Shown here piece after piece: positions 56,501 through 63,430 of a stretch of 63,430 bases of DNA. The stretch comes from Acidobacteriota bacterium (GTDB lineage Bacteria; Acidobacteriota; Terriglobia; Bryobacterales; Bryobacteraceae). The position numbers and the translations under genes are program-made. Location of the stretch: assembly GCA_016201205.1 (NCBI GenBank), contig JACQDF010000045.1:1-63430 (forward strand), written 5' to 3'. The notes under the pieces are model-generated. The model was not told the DNA's origin. It saw only the letters and a program-made list of their open reading frames with translations, and made no database searches. Position 1 is the first letter of the stretch, and each line of letters opens with the position of its first letter.

Positions 56501-56782
56501 GCGTCCGCCTATGCCTCGCCTGCCCCCTTCGCATTCGGGAATACCTCGCGGACCGAACCCTCGCTGCGGGAGCCTGGACAATTCAGTTTCGATTTTCTGC
56601 TGGCCAAGGAATTCCGCGTGACCGAGACGAAGCGCTTCGAAGTACGCGCCGAGTTTTTCAACGCTGCTAACCACTTCAATCCCGGTGCGCCGAACGCTAC
56701 CATCGGCCACCCGGCGGTGGCGACCATCACCGCCGGCAACGCCGGACGGACCATTCAGCTCTCGGCGAAGTTCCACTACTGA
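53528..56782 (+). CDS. TonB-dependent receptor with carboxypeptidase-regulatory-like domain (Oar-like)
   Basis: 1084 residues. Signal peptide ending SAAQ; CarboxypepD_reg-like beta-sandwich (~25-120; GTIAGNIDDATGAIVPNAQVVARN, YVLPLLPLGNYEVTIEVTGFKK); plug domain (~120-240; LPIGRSVVSMMKLVPGIQSN, DFKIDGMPAMN); then the outer-membrane barrel ending in …QLSAKFHY with terminal aromatic. AAGGAGAAACAGCC is its ribosome site. This acidobacterial class probably imports large glycans or peptides. It lies immediately right of the island. Confidence 0.93.
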   Translation: MRRLTLLLTVLLHAAVFFPIPSAAQNITGTIAGNIDDATGAIVPNAQVVARNLDTGITYRTIGTDAGMYVLPLLPLGNYEVTIEVTGFKKFVRTGLALRADQRLRVDVRLELGSVAESVTVSGGAPLVKTDQSAIGGSFTPSQFEVLPIGRSVVSMMKLVPGIQSNLQGIVVGNVNGSRDTRTDFKIDGMPAMNTNNGLVTTYPVVELMEELVIQTANYSAESGRGASQVNMTTRAGTNRLRGTLFHYFQNDALNANSYMSNTYGLRKPVVRQNLFGGTIGGPVFLPKIYNGRNRTFFSFGYEGIRSPNSSLFVSSVPTAAMRSGDFTGQSTIHDPATTRPQGNGFARTAFPGNKVPESRFDPVAMKMMEIAYPLPTLAGLANNYVNAGTGRVTRDNFNVRGDHNFNEKSRLTGRFIDTSARTLIALTFPGPAGMAGRAFPRNNNIYTRVLSTDHVYVVRPDLINNLHFGYHRMYTPKTGPGTGEDWAGKVGLKNVSVDKFPQVSITGLTTFGGADYAIKTPASNFLLSDSITWIKGRHSIKGGGEFRKLRSAAWTAGASSGNFTFNTLPTLDPQTQRLGVGFAGYLLGIPSNTSVAAIPAKPFGMRWNYLAGYLQDDYRITSKLVLNLGVRWDATTPRKEIGDRQSNFNLGTLQLDYPGQNGYPKTIYDANWKNWQPRIGFAYSPFGGNRTVLRGGYGIFFASSNTEGLGETAFTTGSWSRSYSYFSPDNGITFPFTLRAGPPPINMSEPFVLTAQSGVSWLSRKYPDDYMQQWNLNIQRELMPGTMLEVGYVGSKGTHLHMGYQLNQVPLERLGPGDAQSRRPYPTRGSISAPYTPMGNSSYHSLQVRFERRFARSLALQGAYTWSKSIDDSSGFDSARTNGVTSVQDNFNLRAERSLSGFDKTHNLSYAIVYDLPVGKNRRFLDRGGVLNAALGGWNASVLSTVLSGAPLILGTFTNLTGSLGGGSRPNRLRNGQLTGEDRGLNRWFDASAYASPAPFAFGNTSRTEPSLREPGQFSFDFLLAKEFRVTETKRFEVRAEFFNAANHFNPGAPNATIGHPAVATITAGNAGRTIQLSAKFHY

Positions 56783-57051
56783 ACGCGCGTCAGTGCAACG
56801 TAGCGGACATCGGCCACGCGTTCACCTGCTATGTCGGTCTCCCACAGTGTAATCCGGCCGCGCGACTTGGCCAGGGAGATTGTGCCGATGCGGAAAGGCT
56901 TGAAGTCCTTGACGTAAGACTCGCCAGCCCGGGGAACACGATCAAACGCGGCGCCGTAACGGCCGGCCGAGCCCACTTCGATGTCCCAGGTCATCCGGTC
57001 GTCTTTGCTCTTCCAGTCCGTGAAGTAGGAAGCACTTCGGCGCACTCGCAC
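56776..57051 (-). pseudogene. Remnant of a sulfatase-like C-terminal domain
   Basis: 91 codons. SYFTDWKSKDDRMTWDIEVG followed by SAGRYGAAFDRVP resembles the accessory C-terminal domain of planctomycete/acidobacterial sulfatases, here missing its middle and any start. The frame continues upstream to ~57110 as low-complexity residues with no catalytic domain. It overlaps the TonB gene end by 7 bp. Confidence 0.5.
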
Positions 57052-57191
57052 TGCGTTTAATGCCGCCGGGAACGCCGTCGCGGGCGGGGAGCCGGGCTTC
57101 GCCGCTTAAGGCGTTCTTGCCGGGATCGGCCGGTGTGGGTTCCAAACGGTGTCCAGAATAGTGAGAACAACTACCATCCGGGCGTACGTCC

Positions 57192-58409
57192 CTACTTTGG
57201 AGGATTGGGAATCTTGAACCCGATGTAGGTTCCGGCGCCGATGCCCATCAACCCAAGCAGTGTCGCGCTGAAATCCGGCATGGCCAAGGTTCGATAAACC
57301 GAGATTACGAAAACAAATCCGAGAACAACGGTCCAGGCGGCCATCTGGAAGCGGTGAAAGCTCACACCGGTTTCGTCACGAAGAATGTCAAGCAGGAAGC
57401 CATCGGACGGACCGGGTGGCGACGGCAGGTCGTTCAACGCCGTGATGACCTCCGCCAAGCGCGCCTTTTTTTGCTCCTGCTCCGCTTGAAGATCAGTCAG
57501 GTTCGCGGGGGCGGCGGCTATGGCGGTGGCGAGCGCCGCGAGGCGCGCGGTCAGCAGGGTCTGTTCATTTTGCAATGACTGCCGCTGATCACGCTTGCTG
57601 GAATCCACCACGACGGCTCCCAGGCCGGTAGCGGCGCTGATGCCCATGAGGATCAGAGCGCCGGACGTCAGCGAGTCGTGGTCGCCCGTAACCATCCAGA
57701 TGTAATTGTATGCGCCCACGATGATGAAGAACCACCAGGCCATCTGGCAACGGGCGAGGCTGAAGGATAGGCGCTTACGCGCGCCTGGATCGGGTCCAGC
57801 GTCGCGCAGGATGTCACTCATGTAGGCCAGCAGCAGGAAGAGCGCCAGCAACACCAGAAGAAAGATTACGACGATCCAGCTATAAGAAGGGAAGGTTTGG
57901 AAGGTGATGCTGGCGGCGCCAAAGTTGGGAGGGTTTCCTCCGAGGGCCACGCCAACGCTCATGGTGCCAGTGCCCTTGGATCGGCTGAGCAGAACATTCC
58001 AGGTATCCCGGTTCTCTTTGCTGTCCGGTTGGTCGCCATCCAGACGCCTGAGATCAAATGCCAGCTCCTTATATTGGGTATCCGGACCCCTGGGGGTGAG
58101 GCCCTTCATGACCCGGCCATCCAAGACCAGCACCAGATCTTTCGGCCTGTTCCTGTCGGGTTCCGCATTCATCCACTCACGAAGATTGGTGAAGCCGATA
58201 AAGATCGTGTCTCCGAGTTGGCAGTTCCTGGTCCGCCCCATCGCATCGCGGCAATGAGCTTCAGGGGCGAGGGCGAGATCCACCGCTCTTGGCGGCGGCG
58301 CCGGGGGCTGTTGAGCGGGCAGCGTACAGTTGAGCGCCAGTGTGGCTAAGGTGAGAAGCGGAAGCAGTTTGCTGACATTTGATGAGCGCGACAAGCGATT
58401 TCCCTCCAT
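57192..58409 (-). CDS. Multi-pass membrane protein with coiled coil, function unknown
   Basis: 405 residues from the ATG at 58409 (MEGNRLSR). Signal-like helix (LLPLLTLATLALNC, possible lipobox), an extracytoplasmic domain (~40-175), two TM helices either side of RKRLSFSLARCQMAWWFFIIVGAYNYIWMV, a predicted coiled coil (~270-320; LQNEQTLLTARLAAL, LQAEQEQKKARLAEV), and two final TM helices. The FSLARCQMAWW block repeats in weaker form as FHRFQMAAWTV, suggesting internal duplication. Confidence 0.78.
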   Translation of the reverse strand: MEGNRLSRSSNVSKLLPLLTLATLALNCTLPAQQPPAPPPRAVDLALAPEAHCRDAMGRTRNCQLGDTIFIGFTNLREWMNAEPDRNRPKDLVLVLDGRVMKGLTPRGPDTQYKELAFDLRRLDGDQPDSKENRDTWNVLLSRSKGTGTMSVGVALGGNPPNFGAASITFQTFPSYSWIVVIFLLVLLALFLLLAYMSDILRDAGPDPGARKRLSFSLARCQMAWWFFIIVGAYNYIWMVTGDHDSLTSGALILMGISAATGLGAVVVDSSKRDQRQSLQNEQTLLTARLAALATAIAAAPANLTDLQAEQEQKKARLAEVITALNDLPSPPGPSDGFLLDILRDETGVSFHRFQMAAWTVVLGFVFVISVYRTLAMPDFSATLLGLMGIGAGTYIGFKIPNPPK

Positions 58410-58506
58410 AATCAATTTCAGCCAATGCTAATAGCTAATCCTTTATTGGCTGGAAGTCAAGGTTCTCTGGACGACTGAGCCGGCTACGTGCGCCCGCACA
58501 TCCGCT

Positions 58507-59937
58507 TCAGAGGTTCACGTCGATATGTGTCAACTTGAGCTCGGGCTTGGCCAGCGCACAGTAGAGCTGGAGCAGGGAGTAGACGAGGTCGTCGGCCCCC
58601 GTGATCGCTTCGTAGTGCCGCGCTTGCCCGTCAGCGCGGAACAGACCGTTCCTGGAGAACAGCGAAATCGAGCGGTCAGCAGCCAGTACGGCGAATTCGC
58701 GGTAGCGCTTCTGCTTGTCTTTCGCAATGCGCGGCTCCCCGCTAAGCGACACGAGAAGGGAAATCACTTGTCCCGGCGCTTTCGGCCAAAGCGATCCCGT
58801 GCTGGCGGGCCATCCCTCGGCGACGTAGGCGTCCGCGATCTGTTCGGCCAGTCGGAGGAACCGCTCGTCGCCGCTTTGAAGGTAATGCGTGAAGTGCTCG
58901 AGGGCGGTTCCGGAGACGCCGGCGTCGCCGTATGCCATTTCCCAGAGGCCGCGGCGCGGGCGGCTCAGCCGCGCCTCCACTAACGCCCTTTCGTCGAGTT
59001 GGCGCACGGCCTTTTGCCAGGCCTCTTTTCTGGCGGGCACAAGTTCGGCGGCATCCCACAGCAGAATCCGCATCGCAGGGTCCACCGAATGCACGGGTCG
59101 AAAGCCGCCGGGCTGAACGATGAGGCTCCACGGTTGCATGCGCAGGCTGGTGCGGCTTTCGATCAGCACCTCGGCGCGCTCGATGAACTTCGGATCGCGG
59201 CTCTCGACGTAGGCGTTGGCGTAGGTCCAAATATAGAAGCCTGCGTGGCGCGGAAAGGCCACGTCAGGTGCGCCGCCGACGCTCGCCCGGTAGGAGTGGT
59301 AGCCGGCGTGACGGCTGAAATCGCCGTGCTTTTTCTCTCCGATTTGCGCCATCCACATGCCGTCGGCAATCCCCAGCGCACGGTAGGGGTCGACCGAATA
59401 GAGCTGCTCGAAGAAAGGAAACCTGCGGAACACCTCGTGCACGTCACCGTAGGCTTTCTCGTGAAGGAAGTTCCAGCTCATGTGCTCGCCGCTGGCCATC
59501 AGCCCGGTGGCGGGACTCTGGCAGTTCAGCAGCCAGAATCGCAGGATGGCCCTGGCCTGGTCCGCGTACTTCGAATCTCCGGTCACGGCGCTCAGTTCGT
59601 ACATGACCCGCAGGAGCATGATGTCGTGCTCGAGGTTGTTGCCGAGCGGCGCGCGGTCTCCGGGACGAATACCAGCCGGAGGATCAGGAATCCCGTGGCC
59701 CAGGGCGCGGACCTGGGGCCCCGAATCCCGCAACAGGTCGTCCACCCGGATGTCGAACAGGGACATCGTTTCCAGGTTGAGCATCGAAGCAAAAAGAGGC
59801 GAATGGACGGATCCGTAGCGGTCGGTCCCCTTCGCCATCATCGTTTCGACGAAGGAGCGGACGACGTCCAGGTATCGTCCTGGCTGCTGGGCGGCCGCGG
59901 AGACGGCGGCGGTCAGAATCAAAATGGGTGCGCGCAT
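58507..59937 (-). CDS. Secreted alpha/alpha-toroid protein, putative polysaccharide-active enzyme
   Basis: 476 residues with signal peptide MRAPILILTAAVSAAAQ. Repeated helical hairpins (YADQARAILRFWLLNCQSP, FIERAEVLIESR, FLRLAEQIADAYVAEGW) with aromatic/acidic clusters (SGEHMSWNFLHEKAYGDVHEVF, YGDAGVSGTALEHFTHY) fit a six-hairpin toroid as in polysaccharide lyases and unsaturated-uronyl hydrolases. Family not pinned down. Its place eleven bases downstream of a TonB receptor gene supports a role in the same glycan pathway. Confidence 0.75.
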   Translation of the reverse strand: MRAPILILTAAVSAAAQQPGRYLDVVRSFVETMMAKGTDRYGSVHSPLFASMLNLETMSLFDIRVDDLLRDSGPQVRALGHGIPDPPAGIRPGDRAPLGNNLEHDIMLLRVMYELSAVTGDSKYADQARAILRFWLLNCQSPATGLMASGEHMSWNFLHEKAYGDVHEVFRRFPFFEQLYSVDPYRALGIADGMWMAQIGEKKHGDFSRHAGYHSYRASVGGAPDVAFPRHAGFYIWTYANAYVESRDPKFIERAEVLIESRTSLRMQPWSLIVQPGGFRPVHSVDPAMRILLWDAAELVPARKEAWQKAVRQLDERALVEARLSRPRRGLWEMAYGDAGVSGTALEHFTHYLQSGDERFLRLAEQIADAYVAEGWPASTGSLWPKAPGQVISLLVSLSGEPRIAKDKQKRYREFAVLAADRSISLFSRNGLFRADGQARHYEAITGADDLVYSLLQLYCALAKPELKLTHIDVNL

Positions 59938-59947
59938 GGGAACCTGA

Positions 59948-62900
59948 TCAGAAGATCACGCGGAAGGCAAACTGGACAATCCGCCCGGCGCCGGCCGAAC
60001 GAATGACGCCGAAGTTGGCGCGGTTCGCCATGTTGGTGTCCGGCGCGTCGAAATTGGGCGTGTTGGTCAGGTTGGAAGCATCGGCGCGCACGTCAACGCC
60101 GACGTTCTCCCGGACGCCGATGTGCTTGATGAGCGACATGTCGAACGACCGGCGGCCCGGCGTCCTCAGTTCCGGCAGGAAAGGAGGAGTCGGGCTGATT
60201 ACGTACTGGTTGGGCAGGGACTGGAAGGCCGTCACGTCGAAATACGGGTTCAGCACCTGGCGCGTCGCCGGGTCGAATCTGTCGCCCAGCCGTTCGCTGA
60301 CCGGACCGCTCTTGGCGGCGTTCCGCAACCGGACCGGCCGGCCATTGGAGTCGGTGATTTGCAGAGGCGTGCCGGCCGACAAGTTCAGCCGGCCGCTGGT
60401 CGACCATCCGCCGAGCAGGCGCCTGGTGACGCCTTTCGATGCCTTTCCAAAGGGCAACTCATAGACATAGGCAACGTTGAAGACGCGCGGAATGTCCAAT
60501 TCCGACACGGTCCGGTAGCGCCGCGTATTCACCAGGCTGCTAGTGTAGTTTTGCAGCAGCTTGGAGCCCGTGAAATTGCCCAGCACAGTCAGGCCGTGCG
60601 AGAGACGTTTCTCCATGTTGATCTGCACGGCGTGGTACACGGTCTTCCGGGTATTGGACCCTTGCTTGGAGACGCCGCTGAACTGCGGATACGCAAGCCA
60701 GAATTGCCGTTGCACGACGGTGGAGGCGCCGCCGAGGGAAGAGTCCGCCGGAAAAATCCCGAAGAACGGATTCGGTACACGCCGGTTCTCGTCAGCGCCC
60801 AGCGCCAGGTACTGGTCGGGTTTCTCGTTCAGGTTGAAACTCTCCATCCCCTTCAGGCTCAGCATGCGGACGAAAGCAGCTTCGACGCGGATCTTGGACG
60901 GCAGGCTCTGCTGGATGCTGAACTGCCATTGTTGCGAGTAGAGCGAAACGCGGTTCTGATCGGTGAACGAGATGCTGTTGCCGATCCTCGAGGCGAGACC
61001 GAGGCTGTTTCCGGTGATGGGCGGGACCCCATTGGGATACGGGTTGGCCAGCGTCGTAAACGGCGTGGCGCCGGCGTCGGTCGAGGCGACGTAAGGCGCC
61101 GCCACATTGTAGGTGGGCGGCACTCCGGTGGTTGTATCCAGCTCCCCGGAATCGGATCCGTAAAACAGGCCGTAGCCCATGCGCAGAACGGTAGTAGACC
61201 GCAACTGGTACGCGAGTCCGAACCGTGGTCCGAAGTTGTTCTTGTCGAACTGCCCCTGCCACCGCGGCTGTCCGCTTGCGCCGGCAAACAGCAGCCCGCC
61301 GCGAAGTTGCATTCCAGGGACCTGCACTGGATTCGGGGACGTGTAGTCGAAGCCGTAAGTCAGGCGGTCGTATCGCTCCCGGTACGGCGTTTCGATCTCG
61401 TACCGCAGGCCGAGGTTCAGCGTCAGCTTCCGCGTAACCTTCCAGTCGTCCTGAACGAAACCGGCGTAGTAATAATGTCTGAGGGAGTAAGGGGTCGAGC
61501 CTCCGAGGTTGCCGCCGGAGGGAGTGCCGAGCAGAATCGAGGCCATCGAAGTGCCGGACAAGCGCGCCGTCGCCGGCGCGAACGGATCAGAGCGAGTGAA
61601 GGTGTTGTTGAAATCGAACCGCCCGGCTCCGTCGAACCCGGGCTCTCGCGAGTTCCAGTTCACCAGCCGGAGGTCCGCGCCAAAGCGCACGGAATGGTTG
61701 CCGGCGAGTTTCGTGAAGGTGGGCACGATCGAGTGCGTGTCGTTGGCCCGGTACTTGATCCGCCCGCCGGTGCCGATCAACCCTTCTGCCGGGATGAATC
61801 GCGGCCAGGAAAAAAAGATCGCGTTCCGCACCACGATGTCAGCCACCTTGAGTGCCGCCGGGTCCATCCGCTGGGCGGAGTAAAAGGTGTCGGAAGAGTA
61901 GCGTCCGAAGCTGTAACGAAGCGTCATCAGGAAGGTTGGGTTGATGGTGTAGTCGTCGTTTAGATTTCCGGTAAAGAAGTGGCGGTGGTCCTCGCCGGCG
62001 AACTCGAATCCATCGGGCACGCCGGTGAGGTTCTGATCGAACGTCATGAAGCCGAAGCGGCCATAGAACCGCTGGCGTGCGCTCACTACCTGGTCCATGC
62101 GGAGGCTCACCTGCTTGGCCGGCTCCGAGTTGCTTCCGACCCCGCCCCAGTTCTGGACGCCGACCTGCGGGGTCCCTTGCTGGTTGGGAAGCGGATAGGC
62201 GTTGGCCAGCGCCGCTCCGGTGGCGTCGAATCGCGATGCCGGGATCCTCACTCCGGAGAACGGTTGGCGCATGGCCGTCGAGCCGCTGACAACCGTGGTG
62301 AAGGGATCGTAGACGGCCAGCGGCGTGCCTTGCGGACTCAATGTTTGTGAAAAGTCCCCCTTGCGCTCCAAATCGGTAAACACCCGCCCGAGGAAGGTGG
62401 ACCCGGTAGTGATGTTCTCCTTCTGCACATTGAAAAAGAAGAAGGTCCGGTTCCGTCCGTCGTACAGTTTCGGCAGGTAGAGCGGGCCGCCCAGAGCGCC
62501 GGAGAAGAACTTCCGGTCGATGTCCGGCCGCGGAAGGCCGTTGCGGTTTCTAGTCCAGCCGTTGGCTTCCAAGACGTTCTTTCGGAGGAATCCCTCGAAC
62601 GACCCGTGGAGCTGGTTGCCGCCGCTGCGCGTCGAATAGCTGACTACGCCGCCGGCGGTGCGCCCGTAGGAGGAATCAAAAAGGGTCGTCTGGACGCGAA
62701 ACTCCTGGACCGCGTCCCCGGAGGGCGAGGCGGCGATGCTGCCGCGCTGCCGCGGCATGACGACGGAAGCCCCATCGATGATGATCTCGTTATTGCCTTC
62801 CTGGCCGCCGCCGCCGTTGATGCTGAACTGGTTTTGCTGGCTGTCGGAAAAGCGGCCGTCGTCGATGCCGGTCACGCCGGGCGTCAGCGCGAGCAGGTTC

Positions 62901-63397
62901 AGAGGATTTCGGTTCGGTATATAAAGCTGGTCGATGTAGCGTCGTTCGACCACCTGCGCCAGGTCCGCGTTGGCGGTTTCGAGCAACGGCGCCTCTCCCT
63001 TTACGGTCACCGATTCGCCCAGCGCTCCGATTTCCAGGCGAAAATCCATGCCAAGATGATCGCCGGTGCGCACGGTGATTCCCGAGACCACGCTCTTCTT
63101 GAATCCAGCCGCTTCCACGGTCACCGTGTAGACGCCCGGATCGAGCACGGCGACGAAATTTCCTTCGCCGTTGGTCTGAGTGGGGATCGACACGTTGGTC
63201 GCGCTATGGACCACCATGACGCTGGCCCCCGGAACAGCCGCCGACGAAGGATCCATTACTTTCCCCAGGAGGCGGCCACGGATGTCCTGGGCGGCCGCGA
63301 TCCCGGCGACACTAAGGGACCGCCGCAAATTAACTTGACCAAGTTCACTGCTTCGGCTTTTGGTTTCTCGGCCGGATGGTATAATTCCATTCGCCAT
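59948..63397 (-). CDS. TonB-dependent receptor with carboxypeptidase-regulatory-like domain (Oar-like)
   Basis: 1149 residues from the ATG at 63397; a TTG at 63328 would give a cleaner signal peptide (LRRSLSVAGIAAAQ) and may be the true start. CarboxypepD_reg domain (GRLLGKVMDPSSAAVPGASV, VLDPGVYTVTVEAAGFKK), plug (LYIPNRNPLNLLALTPGVTG, EIIIDGASVVMPRQRGS), and barrel ending FAFRVIF. Second receptor of this class within 10 kb. The toroid enzyme gene follows closely downstream. Confidence 0.92.
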   Translation of the reverse strand: MANGIIPSGRETKSRSSELGQVNLRRSLSVAGIAAAQDIRGRLLGKVMDPSSAAVPGASVMVVHSATNVSIPTQTNGEGNFVAVLDPGVYTVTVEAAGFKKSVVSGITVRTGDHLGMDFRLEIGALGESVTVKGEAPLLETANADLAQVVERRYIDQLYIPNRNPLNLLALTPGVTGIDDGRFSDSQQNQFSINGGGGQEGNNEIIIDGASVVMPRQRGSIAASPSGDAVQEFRVQTTLFDSSYGRTAGGVVSYSTRSGGNQLHGSFEGFLRKNVLEANGWTRNRNGLPRPDIDRKFFSGALGGPLYLPKLYDGRNRTFFFFNVQKENITTGSTFLGRVFTDLERKGDFSQTLSPQGTPLAVYDPFTTVVSGSTAMRQPFSGVRIPASRFDATGAALANAYPLPNQQGTPQVGVQNWGGVGSNSEPAKQVSLRMDQVVSARQRFYGRFGFMTFDQNLTGVPDGFEFAGEDHRHFFTGNLNDDYTINPTFLMTLRYSFGRYSSDTFYSAQRMDPAALKVADIVVRNAIFFSWPRFIPAEGLIGTGGRIKYRANDTHSIVPTFTKLAGNHSVRFGADLRLVNWNSREPGFDGAGRFDFNNTFTRSDPFAPATARLSGTSMASILLGTPSGGNLGGSTPYSLRHYYYAGFVQDDWKVTRKLTLNLGLRYEIETPYRERYDRLTYGFDYTSPNPVQVPGMQLRGGLLFAGASGQPRWQGQFDKNNFGPRFGLAYQLRSTTVLRMGYGLFYGSDSGELDTTTGVPPTYNVAAPYVASTDAGATPFTTLANPYPNGVPPITGNSLGLASRIGNSISFTDQNRVSLYSQQWQFSIQQSLPSKIRVEAAFVRMLSLKGMESFNLNEKPDQYLALGADENRRVPNPFFGIFPADSSLGGASTVVQRQFWLAYPQFSGVSKQGSNTRKTVYHAVQINMEKRLSHGLTVLGNFTGSKLLQNYTSSLVNTRRYRTVSELDIPRVFNVAYVYELPFGKASKGVTRRLLGGWSTSGRLNLSAGTPLQITDSNGRPVRLRNAAKSGPVSERLGDRFDPATRQVLNPYFDVTAFQSLPNQYVISPTPPFLPELRTPGRRSFDMSLIKHIGVRENVGVDVRADASNLTNTPNFDAPDTNMANRANFGVIRSAGAGRIVQFAFRVIF

Positions 63398-63430
63398 GAA
63401 ATTTATGGGGCTCAATGTTCAGGGAACGCA
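63380..63430 (+). promoter_or_regulatory. Possible rightward promoter and start of a further gene
   Basis: A perfect TATAAT at 63380-63385 lies 10 bp before ATG AAA TTT ATG GGG at 63396. A gene may run out of the window (MKFMGLNVQGT). No clear -35 was seen, and the ATG overlaps the TonB start region, so this is tentative. Confidence 0.25.

Noticed and set aside
60122..61963. 613-codon forward ORF
   Set aside because: Shadow of the TonB receptor on the other strand, produced by GC-rich codon bias.

Overview
The window reads like a chromosome segment of a GC-rich soil or sediment Acidobacteriota, most like the Bryobacterales/Solibacter group. The evidence is two very large TonB-dependent receptors with an N-terminal carboxypeptidase-regulatory-like domain, a planctomycete-type cytochrome/DUF1549/DUF1553 protein paired with a DUF1501 protein, sulfatases and PQQ-type propellers, a DUF885 lipoprotein, and a long Tes/MSS-like radical SAM protein. 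This is inferred from gene content. No rRNA or tRNA gene was found.

Layout. 1-6 kb: a cut GH106-like glycosidase, then an accessory block bounded by two ~96-bp direct repeats. The block holds a secreted protein of unknown function, a HEPN (Swt1-like) putative ribonuclease, a very short promoter-to-terminator RNA unit, and a class III nucleotide cyclase fused to two cold-shock domains. 6-20 kb: secreted cytochrome/DUF1501 pair, CFA synthase, an incomplete transhydrogenase (pntAb-pntB without pntAa), a phosphoesterase, a tightly coupled PdxA/DUF1537-kinase/propeller operon, and a DUF885 lipoprotein overlapping rfbD. 20-32 kb: PilZ protein, a 44-aa membrane peptide, a beta-lactamase-fold hydrolase with a siroheme dehydrogenase, der, a Weimberg-type pair (FAH dehydratase plus aldehyde dehydrogenase), lemA, a GNAT protein, a SorAB-like sulfite dehydrogenase and an MFS permease. 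32.5-34.1 kb: two compact non-coding or small-peptide transcription units. One has a consensus sigma70 promoter, a 19-nt stretch almost perfectly antisense to the 16S rRNA 3' end, a 15-codon ORF and a strong terminator. 34-50 kb: proline dehydrogenase, small membrane and zinc proteins, a sortilin-like propeller with an apparent frameshift, an Ldh2-type dehydrogenase, vapBC, ddl, sulfatase plus PflX-like radical SAM, a TPR protein, queG and the Tes-like radical SAM protein.

50.3-53.4 kb: a ~3-kb genomic island. The last 104 bp of the radical SAM gene are repeated perfectly at its far end, where an integrase gene is cut off. A third, diverged copy lies inside. The cargo is a solitary HicB, a transposase tail, and a NotI-family endonuclease convergently overlapping a D12-class adenine methylase. 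53.5-63.4 kb: two TonB receptors flanking a sulfatase-like remnant, a membrane protein and a predicted alpha/alpha-toroid polysaccharide-active enzyme, consistent with a polysaccharide-use locus.

Best candidates for something undescribed: the 16S-antisense small transcript (33837-34140), the HEPN / small RNA / cyclase-cold-shock module (3025-5573), and the 3'-end-duplication island with its overlapping restriction-modification pair.
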